From the NCBI RefSeq assembly GCF_000409775.1, contig NZ_KE332377.1, positions 806,001 to 870,000 of the forward strand: DNA of 64,000 bases, written 5' to 3'. Each line of letters begins with the position of its first letter. Within the stretch, counting starts at the first letter, position 1. A program made the position numbers and the translations under genes. Positions 26,309 to 34,523 of this stretch are shown here, in pieces. Below the pieces are notes generated by a model, which saw nothing but the letters and a program-made list of their open reading frames with translations, ran no database searches and was not told the DNA's origin. The DNA is from Litchfieldella anticariensis FP35 = DSM 16096 (GTDB lineage: Bacteria > Pseudomonadota > Gammaproteobacteria > Pseudomonadales > Halomonadaceae).

Positions 26309-27696
26309 GTGGCAGGTGTATCGACTACCCAAGTGGTACCCTCGCGTGAGTCCTTGAGCACAATTCCAAGTTCTGCCAGTTCATCTCGGATGCGATCCGC
26401 CGTAGCAAAATCCTTGGCCTTCTTGGCCGCTGCCCGTTCCGCGATACGCATTTCGATTTCGACCTCGCTGATCGGCAGTGCCTCGCCACCGCCCTTCAGG
26501 AAGGTGGACGGATCTTGGCTGAACAGCCCCAGAATCCCCCCCAGACGCTTCAGTTCGAAAGCCAGGGCTGGCGTCCACTCCGAGGCTTCCTGCTTGGCCC
26601 GATTGAGTTCGCGGGCCAAATCGAACAGCGCCGCCAGCGCTACGGGGGTATTGAAGTCGTCATCCATGGCGGCCACGAAGCGCTGATCGAAGCGCTGATC
26701 GACCTCGCCTTCCTGCGGCACCACGCCTTCCAGAGCCGTATAGAAACGCTCCAGCGACTTACGCGCTTCGCTTAGCGAGTCCGGGGCATAATTGATCGGG
26801 CTGCGATAGTGGCTGGCAACCAGTAAGTAGCGCACCACTTCGGGATCGTGAACCTCGAGCACATCACGAATGGTGAAGAAGTTGCCCAGTGACTTGGACA
26901 TTTTCTCCTGATTGACGCGCACCGCCCCGGCGTGCATCCAGGTATTGACATAAGGTTTGTCGGTTGCCGCTTCGCTCTGGGCAATTTCGTTCTCATGGTG
27001 CGGGAACGTCAGGTCCGGCCCCCCACCATGAATATCGAAGGTCTCGCCAAGGCAACGGGTGGACATCGCCGAGCATTCGATATGCCAGCCGGGACGTCCC
27101 TCACCCCAGGGTGAAGACCAACTGGCCTCACCGGGCTTAGCCGTTTTCCAGAGTACGAAATCGAGAGGATCTTCCTTGTGTTCATCGACTTCGACCCGGG
27201 CGCCGGCACGCATCTCGTCCAGATCGCGATTGTTCAACTTGCCATAGTCGGTGAACTTACGGACCCGGTAGTAAACATCACCGTTATCCGCCGCATAAGC
27301 GTACCCCTTGGCTACCAGGGTTTCGATCATGGCAACGATATCGCTGACATGGCCGGTGGCACGCGGCTCCTGATCCGGACGCAGTACCATCAACCGGTCT
27401 TCGTCCTCGTGCATGGCAGCGATCATGCGCTCGGTCAGACTGGTGATCGATTCGCCATTTTCCTCGGCACGCCTGAGGATCTTGTCATCGATATCGGTGA
27501 TGTTACGCACGTATGTGACGTCATAGCCTCTGGCCCGCAGGTAACGGGTAATGACGTCGAAGGCCACCATCACCCGAGCATGCCCTAGGTGGCAGTAGTC
27601 ATAAACGGTCATGCCGCACACATACATTTGAATCTTGCCCGTTTCCAGGGGCACGAATTCTTGCTTGCGCCGTGTCAGTGTGTTGTAGATCTGCAT
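26296..27696 (-). CDS. cysS: Cysteinyl-tRNA synthetase
   Basis: Class I synthetase that charges tRNA-Cys. The opening [15 protein letters not shown] is the family start, zinc cysteine and the HIGH-type motif appear in YVCGMTVYD and HLGHARVM (residues 27-45), zinc ligands continue in WHIECSAMS and [11 protein letters not shown], and KMSKSLGN is near residue 268. Length 466 is normal. The start at 27696 is one base past the glnS stop (TGACATG), so the two synthetases are co-transcribed. Upstream in-frame residues overlap glnS and are not family sequence. Confidence 0.95.
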   Translation of the reverse strand: MQIYNTLTRRKQEFVPLETGKIQMYVCGMTVYDYCHLGHARVMVAFDVITRYLRARGYDVTYVRNITDIDDKILRRAEENGESITSLTERMIAAMHEDEDRLMVLRPDQEPRATGHVSDIVAMIETLVAKGYAYAADNGDVYYRVRKFTDYGKLNNRDLDEMRAGARVEVDEHKEDPLDFVLWKTAKPGEASWSSPWGEGRPGWHIECSAMSTRCLGETFDIHGGGPDLTFPHHENEIAQSEAATDKPYVNTWMHAGAVRVNQEKMSKSLGNFFTIRDVLEVHDPEVVRYLLVASHYRSPINYAPDSLSEARKSLERFYTALEGVVPQEGEVDQRFDQRFVAAMDDDFNTPVALAALFDLARELNRAKQEASEWTPALAFELKRLGGILGLFSQDPSTFLKGGGEALPISEVEIEMRIAERAAAKKAKDFATADRIRDELAELGIVLKDSREGTTWVVDTPATQGE

Positions 27697-27697
27697 G

Positions 27698-29377
27698 TCA
27701 GCCCTTCTTCTGAATCTTCGCCCAACTGTCCTTGAGTCCCACGGTACGATTGAATACCAGATGACCTTCGCGACAGGCATGACGATCGGCACAGAAGTAG
27801 CCGACACGCTCGAACTGGAAACGCGTTTCAGGCGTCACCTCAGCCAGGCTGGGTTCCCCAATGCCCTGCATGGTAACCAACGACTCGGCGTTGAGGTGCT
27901 CGAGGAAGTCGGCATCCTTGTCCTTGTCGGGCTGCTCCACTTGAAACAGATTATCGTAAAGTCTGACTTCCACAGGCACCCCCTGCGACGCGCTCACCCA
28001 GTGGATCACTCCCTTGACCTTGCGACCTTCGGGATTCTTGCCCAAGGTATCGAAATCCACCGAGCAACGTAACTCGACGATTTCATCTCGATCATCCTTG
28101 ATCACTTCATCACAGCGAATCACATAAGCATTGCGCAGCCGCACTTCCTTACCCGGCGCCAGGCGGAAAAACTTCTTCGGCGGCTCTTCCATGAAGTCGT
28201 CACGATCGATCCATATCTCGCGGGTGAAAGGCAGCTTGCGCGTGCCCATGTCGTCACGCGCTGGATGCCCCGGCACCTCGAAGACCTCATTATGATCTTC
28301 GGAAACGTTGGTCAATACCACCTTGACAGGGTTCAGCACGCACATGGCGCGTGGTGCGTTGTCCTCGAGATCCGCACGAATCGCGTGATAGAGCATGGCG
28401 ATGTCGACCAGGCCACCATCGGCTCGCGTCACTCCGATCATTTCGCAGAACTTGCGTATCGAGGCCGGCGTATAGCCACGACGACGCATGCCGGAGATGG
28501 TCGGCAGGCGAGGATCGTCCCAACCGTCAACGATCCCCTCATCCACCAGCAGCTTGAGTTTGCGCTTGGAGGTCAGGGTGTAGTTGAGGTTCAAACGCGC
28601 GAACTCGATCTGACGCGGCTTGCAGGGTACCGGTAGATTGTCGAGGAACCACTCATAGAGCGGACGATGGTCCTCGAATTCCAGGGTGCAGATGGAGTGC
28701 GTTACCCCTTCGATAGCGTCCGACTGGCCATGTGTGAAGTCGTAGGAAGGATAGATCTTCCACTTATCACCGGTCTGATGGTGACTGGCATGGCGGATGC
28801 GATACAGGATCGGGTCGCGCAAGTTGATATTGGGCGAGGCCATATCGATCTTGGCACGCAATACCTTCTCGCCTTCGGCGAATTCACCGGCACACATGCG
28901 CTCCAACAGGTCGAGGTTTTCCTCGGGAGAGCGGTCGCGATAGGGGCTGGAGCGGCCCGGTTCGGTCAGGGTACCGCGATACTCGCGGATCTCATCCGGC
29001 GAAAGGTCATCGACATAAGCCTTACCTTCACGCACCAAGTGCTGTGCCCAAGCATAGAGCTGATCGAAATAGTCGGAAGCGAAGCGTACGTCCCCTGCCC
29101 ACTGGAAACCCAGCCAGGAAACATCCTCCTTGATGGCATCAATATAGGCCTGTTCTTCCTTGGCAGGATTAGTGTCGTCGAAACGCAGATGACAGTCACC
29201 GCCGAACTGCTCGGCGAGCCCGAAATTCAGACAAATCGACTTGGCATGGCCGATATGCAGGAAGCCATTGGGCTCCGGGGGGAACCGCGTCACGATAGTA
29301 TCGACCTTGCCCACATCGACTTCTTCACGAATCTGGTTGCGAATGAAGTTCGGGGCGCTGGTGCTGTCATTACTCAT
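27698..29377 (-). CDS. glnS: Glutaminyl-tRNA synthetase
   Basis: Class I synthetase that charges tRNA-Gln directly. Motifs: NFIRNQI near the start, [21 protein letters not shown] with the HIGH motif near residue 40 (parts [14 protein letters not shown]), DDTNP, and the KMSKS-type TSKRKL near residue 275. Two beta-barrel anticodon-binding domains follow, ending VGYFCADRH and [12 protein letters not shown]. Length 559 is close to E. coli. The start at 29377 is preceded by non-family sequence upstream. The gene is divergent from ppiB. Confidence 0.95.
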   Translation of the reverse strand: MSNDSTSAPNFIRNQIREEVDVGKVDTIVTRFPPEPNGFLHIGHAKSICLNFGLAEQFGGDCHLRFDDTNPAKEEQAYIDAIKEDVSWLGFQWAGDVRFASDYFDQLYAWAQHLVREGKAYVDDLSPDEIREYRGTLTEPGRSSPYRDRSPEENLDLLERMCAGEFAEGEKVLRAKIDMASPNINLRDPILYRIRHASHHQTGDKWKIYPSYDFTHGQSDAIEGVTHSICTLEFEDHRPLYEWFLDNLPVPCKPRQIEFARLNLNYTLTSKRKLKLLVDEGIVDGWDDPRLPTISGMRRRGYTPASIRKFCEMIGVTRADGGLVDIAMLYHAIRADLEDNAPRAMCVLNPVKVVLTNVSEDHNEVFEVPGHPARDDMGTRKLPFTREIWIDRDDFMEEPPKKFFRLAPGKEVRLRNAYVIRCDEVIKDDRDEIVELRCSVDFDTLGKNPEGRKVKGVIHWVSASQGVPVEVRLYDNLFQVEQPDKDKDADFLEHLNAESLVTMQGIGEPSLAEVTPETRFQFERVGYFCADRHACREGHLVFNRTVGLKDSWAKIQKKG

Positions 29378-29477
29378 GGGGCGTCTGGGAACCTCTGGTT
29401 GCTCGCGATGGCCGGCGGCGCAGCGTATGGCGAGCCGGTTGACTCGCGCCGGCTTCGCGCGCCGATGCAAAACGGCT

Positions 29478-29508
29478 ATTATAGCGTGACGCAGTCGCGC
29501 TACGCCAA
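29478..29508 (-). promoter_or_regulatory. Candidate sigma-70 promoter of glnS-cysS
   Basis: Minus-strand TATAAT (29483-29478), a perfect -10, with TTGGCG (29508-29503) upstream. The spacer is 19 bases, longer than ideal, so the -35 assignment is weak. It leaves a leader of about 95 bases to the glnS ATG. Confidence 0.5.
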
Positions 29509-29541
29509 GGCGCGCCACTCAATACCGCTCGGGATTCTGAC

Positions 29542-30051
29542 ATGATCGTTCTGCAAACCAACTTCGGCGATATCACTATCGCGCTCGACTTTGACAAGGC
29601 ACCGAAAACCGCCGCCAATTTCCAGCAATACGTGACTGACGGGCACTACGACGATACCCTCTTCCACCGAGTGATCAACGGCTTCATGATCCAGGGTGGT
29701 GGCTTCGACACCGATTTCGAACAGAAACCCACCCGCGAACCTATCGAGAACGAGGCCGACAATGGCTTGCAGAATCGTACCGGCACTTTAGCCATGGCCC
29801 GTACCCAAGACCCCCATTCGGCGACGGCACAGTTCTTCATCAACGTTGCCGACAACGACTTCCTCAACCATAGCGCCAAGACCCTTCAGGGCTGGGGCTA
29901 TTGCGTGTTCGGCGAAGTCGTCGAGGGTATGGATGTGGTGGAGAGGATCAAGGAAGTCCCCACCACACGTCGTGGCATGCATGCCGACGTACCCGCCGAT
30001 GATGTGGTGATCCAACGTGCCTATCTCAAGGACGGCGCACAGGACACCTGA
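29542..30051 (+). CDS. ppiB: Peptidyl-prolyl cis-trans isomerase B (cyclophilin)
   Basis: Cytoplasmic cyclophilin that speeds proline isomerisation during folding. The compact 169-residue form has [15 protein letters not shown] at the start, the active-site arginine in [30 protein letters not shown] and the late [16 protein letters not shown]. No signal peptide is present, which separates it from PpiA. It is transcribed away from glnS. The ribosome site is weak. The lpxH gene follows 70 bases later after a hairpin, an order also found in E. coli. Confidence 0.93.
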   Translation: MIVLQTNFGDITIALDFDKAPKTAANFQQYVTDGHYDDTLFHRVINGFMIQGGGFDTDFEQKPTREPIENEADNGLQNRTGTLAMARTQDPHSATAQFFINVADNDFLNHSAKTLQGWGYCVFGEVVEGMDVVERIKEVPTTRRGMHADVPADDVVIQRAYLKDGAQDT

Positions 30052-30068
30052 GTCCTTGGCCACCCTTC

Positions 30069-30093
30069 ACACGCCCGCACCATGCGGGCGTGT
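30069..30093 (+). terminator. Hairpin between ppiB and lpxH
   Basis: An 11-bp perfect stem (ACACGCCCGCA, 30069-30079; TGCGGGCGTGT, 30083-30093) with a 3-base loop. Only a short interrupted T stretch follows, so it may be a leaky terminator or an RNA-stabilising hairpin. It lies 28 bases before the lpxH start. Confidence 0.6.
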
Positions 30094-30121
30094 TGCGTTC
30101 TGCCCCAAGCGAGAGCCCGTC

Positions 30122-30871
30122 ATGACCACCCTACTGATTTCCGACCTCCACCTGGATACCGATACCCCTGAGATCGCCGATGGTTTTTTCGCCTATCTTG
30201 ATGGCCATGCCCGAAACGCCGAAGCCTTGTATATCCTCGGCGACTTCTTCGAGGCCTGGATCGGCGACGACATCCTTGATCACCCCGCCATGGCGCCTTT
30301 GGCCACGCAAGTCGTCGAGGCCTTACGGCGCGTAAGCGATGCCGGGACTCACCTCTACCTGATGCATGGTAACCGCGACTTCCTGCTTGGTGAGCGCTTT
30401 GCCACCGATGCGGGACTGACCTTGCTCCCCGACCCCACCGTCATAGAACTGGCTGGCGAGCGGGTGCTGTTGATGCATGGTGATAGCCTATGCACTCGAG
30501 ACACGGCCTATATGGCCTTTCGCGAACAGGCCCGCAATCCGCAATGGCAAGCACAAGTTCTGGCCATGCCCATCGAACAGCGACTGGAACTGGCCAAGAA
30601 CCTTCGCATGCAATCAGGCGAGGCCATTTCCAACAAGGCCGAGGACATCATGGACGTCACAGCGGATGAAGTGGTGCGGGTGATGGCCGAACACGATGTC
30701 CGCACCCTGATCCATGGCCACACCCACCGTCCCGCTGTGCATTCCCTAGAGGTCAATGGCCGCCCTGCCACACGGATGGTGCTTGGCGATTGGCAGCCTA
30801 AACGCGGCTGGGAGATTCGTGCAGAAAGTGGCCAGATGCCAAAGCTGAGAGACTTCCCCCTGCGTGGTTGA
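30122..30871 (+). CDS. lpxH: UDP-2,3-diacylglucosamine diphosphatase
   Basis: Peripheral inner-membrane metallophosphoesterase that removes UMP to give lipid X in lipid A synthesis. Calcineurin-like motifs appear in order: ISDLHLD (D and H, residues 7-13), LGDFFEAWIGDD (about 39-50), MHGNRDF (about 81-87), MHGDSLC and IHGHTHRPA (about 198-206). Length 249 is typical. The start at 30122 opens directly with MTTLLISDLHL, the family start; an upstream in-frame extension reaches into ppiB and is rejected. Confidence 0.94.
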   Translation: MTTLLISDLHLDTDTPEIADGFFAYLDGHARNAEALYILGDFFEAWIGDDILDHPAMAPLATQVVEALRRVSDAGTHLYLMHGNRDFLLGERFATDAGLTLLPDPTVIELAGERVLLMHGDSLCTRDTAYMAFREQARNPQWQAQVLAMPIEQRLELAKNLRMQSGEAISNKAEDIMDVTADEVVRVMAEHDVRTLIHGHTHRPAVHSLEVNGRPATRMVLGDWQPKRGWEIRAESGQMPKLRDFPLRG

Positions 30872-30884
30872 CCCGCACGAAACC

Positions 30885-31946
30885 TCATCGCGAGTCCACG
30901 GTAGACACATCGTCCTGACAAGCTGACAAGCGCTCCGCCAACACCTTGGCCGCTGGAAGAGCCTCCTGCGGCCCGATGAGCTCCAGACGCGAATCACGGC
31001 GCCACACGCTGGCTGTCAGGGTAGCTCGACCTTCGGCCTGATTGTAGAGCTTCCAACCGGCATCGGTATGCATGACAGCCTTGACCCGCAGCGATGCCGG
31101 CAACCGGTCAAGCAATATCGTCAAGGCATCCAAAGAAAAGCGGTCACTCGGATGCCAACGCCAACCCAAGCTGGCATGTCCCAACGCCTCTCCCTTCTCG
31201 CATATCGGCTGTCTTGGGCTCGGCTCACGATATCGATACTCATCCAGAACGACCAAAGGCGACGAGCTCCTCAAATCGCGATGAGAGTCGACACCCTGCC
31301 GGTGGGCGACATCAACCTCACGCTCATGGTGAAGCCCATCGAGCAACAGAGACAATGGCATCCGACCATGTGTGGCCTCCATCATCCAGCGCTTGGGTGG
31401 CCACATGCTCTCGAGATAGCGACGGGCTTCCTGGCGTTGTTGATGGCTGGCCAAGTCAGTCATGGTCAAAGCCACCCCATCGGCCATCAGTAGTTGGTCC
31501 TGAAAGGTGTCGTGCTCACGCGAGCGCGGATCGTCGAGACGACGAGGATCGAGCAAGGCAATGACTTCCTTCAATTGAAGTGCTCCGGCAAAGGCCTCAC
31601 CACGCAACATCTCGATCAAGCCAGCAGGGTGGCCCAGCCCGGAAGGTTCGACCAACAAGCGATCAGGACGGTGTCGATGAATAAGGTTGACCAATGACGC
31701 CTGCAGCACGAAGGCCAGTTGACAGCACATGCAACCACCCGGCAAGCCTTTTACGATAACGTCGTCTTTCTCTTCGAATATCGCCTGGTCGATACCTACC
31801 TGACCGAACTCGTTGATGACGATCGCCCAGCGTTCATCATGAGGTTTGTGAGCGACCAAGTGACGGATCAGAGTGCTCTTGCCACTGCCCAGGAAGCCTG
31901 TAATCACGTGCACCGGTATCGGCATTGCGCGCTCGTTTGTCATCAT
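30885..31946 (-). CDS. COG0523 (CobW/YeiR-like) GTPase, probable zinc metallochaperone
   Basis: G3E-family P-loop GTPase. Walker A is GFLGSGKST (17-25), the metal motif CxCC is CMCC at 72-75, and the base-recognition region follows at about 160-175. A middle linker carries several histidines (HHEREVDVAH). The C-terminal CobW domain spans roughly 250-325 (WRWHPSDRF to WKLYNQAEG and WRRDSRLEL). Members move zinc, cobalt or nickel into target enzymes. A Zur-like box 26-38 bases upstream of the start points to zinc starvation. Start 31946 has GAGG five bases upstream; a second ATG follows at once. The gene ends 13 bases from the convergent lpxH gene. Confidence 0.88.
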   Translation of the reverse strand: MMTNERAMPIPVHVITGFLGSGKSTLIRHLVAHKPHDERWAIVINEFGQVGIDQAIFEEKDDVIVKGLPGGCMCCQLAFVLQASLVNLIHRHRPDRLLVEPSGLGHPAGLIEMLRGEAFAGALQLKEVIALLDPRRLDDPRSREHDTFQDQLLMADGVALTMTDLASHQQRQEARRYLESMWPPKRWMMEATHGRMPLSLLLDGLHHEREVDVAHRQGVDSHRDLRSSSPLVVLDEYRYREPSPRQPICEKGEALGHASLGWRWHPSDRFSLDALTILLDRLPASLRVKAVMHTDAGWKLYNQAEGRATLTASVWRRDSRLELIGPQEALPAAKVLAERLSACQDDVSTVDSR

Positions 31947-31971
31947 ATGAACCTCGCTACCAACGCCAATG

Positions 31972-31984
31972 GTTACAATATAAC
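31972..31984 (-). promoter_or_regulatory. Zur-like operator before the COG0523 gene
   Basis: GTTACAATATAAC is a near-perfect dyad that differs at one position from the gammaproteobacterial Zur core GTTATAWTATAAC. It lies 26-38 bases before the start codon and overlaps A+T-rich sequence expected to hold the -10 (TATATT on the minus strand), which fits repression by Zur when zinc is plentiful. Confidence 0.65.
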
Positions 31985-31995
31985 ATTATTGCCTC

Positions 31996-32035
31996 AAAAA
32001 AATGCGCGGTAACAAATACCGCGCGATCTTTTTTC
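31996..32035. terminator. Bidirectional terminator after ppiD
   Basis: Stem GCGCGGTA (32004-32011) / TACCGCGC (32017-32024) with loop ACAAA, flanked by seven A on one side and a T-rich run on the other. On the minus strand it lies 15 bases after the ppiD stop with a run of seven T following, a textbook intrinsic terminator. It insulates ppiD from the COG0523 promoter. Confidence 0.85.
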
Positions 32036-32038
32036 TCG

Positions 32039-33859
32039 TCAGAGACGCTCGATGTCCGCCTTACGATGCAAGTCATCAAGCAACCCTTGGATGGCAGCCT
32101 GGGCACGCAGTCTCTCGGCCATCTGCGCCACGAAGCCCTCATACTCTTCATCGACATCTCCCGGCTCGATTGCGTCGAGGGCGATGATCACCACCTCATT
32201 CTCAACCACGGCATGGCCATAGACCGGTTGGTCGCCTTGAGGATGCGGTAAACGGAACGCCGCCTGGCGCACAGCTTGGGGAATGTCTCCTCCCGATTGA
32301 CGACCGACGCTGTTCGCCTGCTGCCATTCGAAAGCCGGTTGTTCACCATCACGCAAATCCGTCACGTGCTTGCGTGCCAGTTCAAGCAAGGCCTCGCGTT
32401 GCTTGCTTGCCTTCACCTCGGCCATGACTTGGCTTCGCACCTCATCCAGATCGAGAACGGCAGCTTCACGGTGATCGGCAACCCGCAGCACCATGCGGCG
32501 ATCCTCATCAAGCTCGATGACTTCACTATTGAAACCATCTTCAAGTACATCAGTACTGAAAGCAGCACTCATGACCCCAGGCTCGGAAAGCACCCCTCTC
32601 CCACCGTCACGAGACACCCAGTCGCTTTGCTGAAGCTCAAGCCCAAGATCGTCGGCCACACTCTTCAGGTCATCGGCAGCAAAGCTTTCATCGATGAGGC
32701 GCTGCACGCGCTGGTTGAATTCATCATTGACGGCTTCCTCTGCCGCCTCGTCACGTAGCTCATCACGCATCGCTTCAAATGGCGGCATCTCGATCTCAGT
32801 CACTTTGATCAAGTGCAGTCCATTCTCGGTTTCGACGATGGAAGACACCTGCCCCTCATCCAGCGAGAAAGCGGCATTCTCAAAAGCCTCACCAAAAAAG
32901 CCACGACTGATGATGCCCAGATCACCACCTTCGCTGGCAGTGGTAGTGTCATCAGAATACTCAGCCGCCAATTCAGCGAAGTCCTCTCCATTTGCCAGCC
33001 GATCCCGGACGTCTTCAAGGCGGGCACGTGCTTCTTCACGGCTACGTTCCCCATCAAAGGTCACCATGATATGTGACACACGGCGCTCGGCATCACTAGC
33101 CCGACTCTCATAGGCGTCGCGTAATGCCTGTTCGCCCACTTCGGCCTCTTCGGCCATCTCCATCCGATCGACAATGACATATTCCAGGCGAACCTGCTCG
33201 GGACGTCGATAGTCCTGAGCATTAGCTTCGTAATAGGTCTTGAGTTCAGCCTCGCTGACTTCGACTGGAGTTTCGAGGTTCTCGGCGGTCAGAGCATGAT
33301 AGCGGAAGCTTCGCGTCTGTCGCTGCAGTTCCCCGAGACGCTCACGCTCGGAAGGCAGGGTGAAATCGCTGAGCGCCAGCCCCTGCTGTAGCTGTCGGCG
33401 CTGCATATCAACCCGCAATGCTTCACGGAATGACATGGGAGTATAGCCGGCACTGGCCAGGCGATTGCGGAAGAGATCTTCTGAGAAACGCCCCTCCTGG
33501 TCCTGAAACTCAGGTAACGACACGATCACCTGATCGATTTGGCTCTCGGAAAGATGTAAGCCGCCATCGTCGGCATACTGGTCCAGTAGCGAGGTGGTGA
33601 TCAGTTCATCCAGCACTTGGCGGCGCAATTCCCGCTCCTGATCCGGTGGTATCTGGCCACTACGTATGGCACGTTGAACTTCCAGCTCGACTTGACGACG
33701 AGTAATGGACTCGCCATTGACCTTGGCCAGGTCATCCGCCCCACTCGTGAACAGCCCCACCAAGGCATCCGCCCCGAACAAAGCCATGGTGACGACTATC
33801 GCCCCGATAATGATCTTGGCGCCCCAACTCTTGGAGCGATCCCGAATATTTTGCAGCAT
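32039..33859 (-). CDS. ppiD: Periplasmic folding chaperone PpiD
   Basis: Inner-membrane-anchored periplasmic chaperone near the SecYEG exit. It has one N-terminal membrane helix (about residues 13-36, SWGAKIIIGAIVVTMALFG), a SurA-like N-terminal domain, a parvulin-type domain at about 265-365 (SHIMVTFDGERS, GEDFAELAAEYSDD, GGDLGIISRGFF), and a long C-terminal SurA-like region. Length 606 is near the E. coli 623. It follows hupB on the same strand, as in E. coli, but has its own promoter and terminator. Confidence 0.94.
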   Translation of the reverse strand: MLQNIRDRSKSWGAKIIIGAIVVTMALFGADALVGLFTSGADDLAKVNGESITRRQVELEVQRAIRSGQIPPDQERELRRQVLDELITTSLLDQYADDGGLHLSESQIDQVIVSLPEFQDQEGRFSEDLFRNRLASAGYTPMSFREALRVDMQRRQLQQGLALSDFTLPSERERLGELQRQTRSFRYHALTAENLETPVEVSEAELKTYYEANAQDYRRPEQVRLEYVIVDRMEMAEEAEVGEQALRDAYESRASDAERRVSHIMVTFDGERSREEARARLEDVRDRLANGEDFAELAAEYSDDTTTASEGGDLGIISRGFFGEAFENAAFSLDEGQVSSIVETENGLHLIKVTEIEMPPFEAMRDELRDEAAEEAVNDEFNQRVQRLIDESFAADDLKSVADDLGLELQQSDWVSRDGGRGVLSEPGVMSAAFSTDVLEDGFNSEVIELDEDRRMVLRVADHREAAVLDLDEVRSQVMAEVKASKQREALLELARKHVTDLRDGEQPAFEWQQANSVGRQSGGDIPQAVRQAAFRLPHPQGDQPVYGHAVVENEVVIIALDAIEPGDVDEEYEGFVAQMAERLRAQAAIQGLLDDLHRKADIERL

Positions 33860-33897
33860 GCTGGCCTCAGCTGAAGATTGGCACGAAAATGCGAGAC

Positions 33898-33928
33898 ATT
33901 ATACCTAGTGGGACGGCATTGAAGCCAA
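33898..33928 (-). promoter_or_regulatory. Candidate ppiD promoter
   Basis: Minus-strand TATAAT (33903-33898), a perfect -10, with TTGGCT (33928-33923) upstream at a long 19-base spacing. It gives a leader of about 33 bases before the ppiD start. Confidence 0.5.
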
Positions 33929-34001
33929 GTCTCTACGCCCCGTCACCAAGATGAACGTGAAAATGCTTCCTGTCCGCTCGCCGGCACCGAATTTTCCGAC
34001 A

Positions 34002-34032
34002 ATAAAAAGGCGCACCGCGTTCGCGATGCGCC
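34002..34032 (-). terminator. Terminator of hupB
   Basis: On the minus strand GGCGCA (34032-34027) pairs with TGCGCC (34014-34009), with further G-C pairing inside (CGCG around the loop), followed by TTTTTATT. It lies 42 bases after the hupB stop. Confidence 0.8.
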
Positions 34033-34073
34033 TGATGACGGGCCACCAAGCCCGCTGACGACGAGTCAGCGTC

Positions 34074-34346
34074 TTAGTTGACCGAGTCCTTGAGCGCCTT
34101 GCCAGCCTTGAAGCTCGGCACTTTTGCGGCACTGATCTGAATCGGCTGCCCCGTTTGAGGGTTACGGCCGGTACGCGCGGCGCGCTCCTTGACAGAGAAG
34201 GTACCAAAGCCCACCAGAGACACGGCATCACCCTTCTTCAGGCTTTCAGTGACACTCTCGACCATGGCATCGAGTGCACGACTAGCGGCTGCCTTGGGAA
34301 TATCGGCAGACGCGGCAATGGCTTCAATCAGCTCGGATTTGTTCAC
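34074..34346 (-). CDS. hupB: DNA-binding protein HU-beta
   Basis: Nucleoid-associated histone-like protein of 90 residues that bends DNA as a dimer. It opens [11 protein letters not shown] and contains [22 protein letters not shown], the beta-arm signature (seen as [19 protein letters not shown]). It sits between lon and ppiD on the minus strand, the usual gammaproteobacterial order, with its own strong promoter and terminator. Confidence 0.97.
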   Translation of the reverse strand: MNKSELIEAIAASADIPKAAASRALDAMVESVTESLKKGDAVSLVGFGTFSVKERAARTGRNPQTGQPIQISAAKVPSFKAGKALKDSVN

Positions 34347-34428
34347 ACTTCACCCCTTGACTGTTACGGAAATTGACTACTAATCGGCGCTATCTTCGGG
34401 TGGCTTACGCGATCACGGCAAGGCGCAA

Positions 34429-34458
34429 TTTATAGCAATGCGATGAAACGTCTGTCAA
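34429..34458 (-). promoter_or_regulatory. Strong sigma-70 promoter of hupB
   Basis: Minus-strand TTGACA (34458-34453) and TATAAA (34434-34429) with an 18-base spacer and an extended -10 (TGC before TATAAA). The leader to the hupB ATG is about 75 bases. This agrees with the high expression expected of HU. Confidence 0.75.
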
Positions 34459-34523
34459 GCAACCTTTGGCGCCAAGCCCCATCATGGCGGGGTTTACCCT
34501 TTACCATAATGGGACAATTATCG

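Noticed and set aside
28667-29545. A 292-residue frame antisense to glnS
   Set aside because: Shadow of the glnS coding region, with no recognisable domain.
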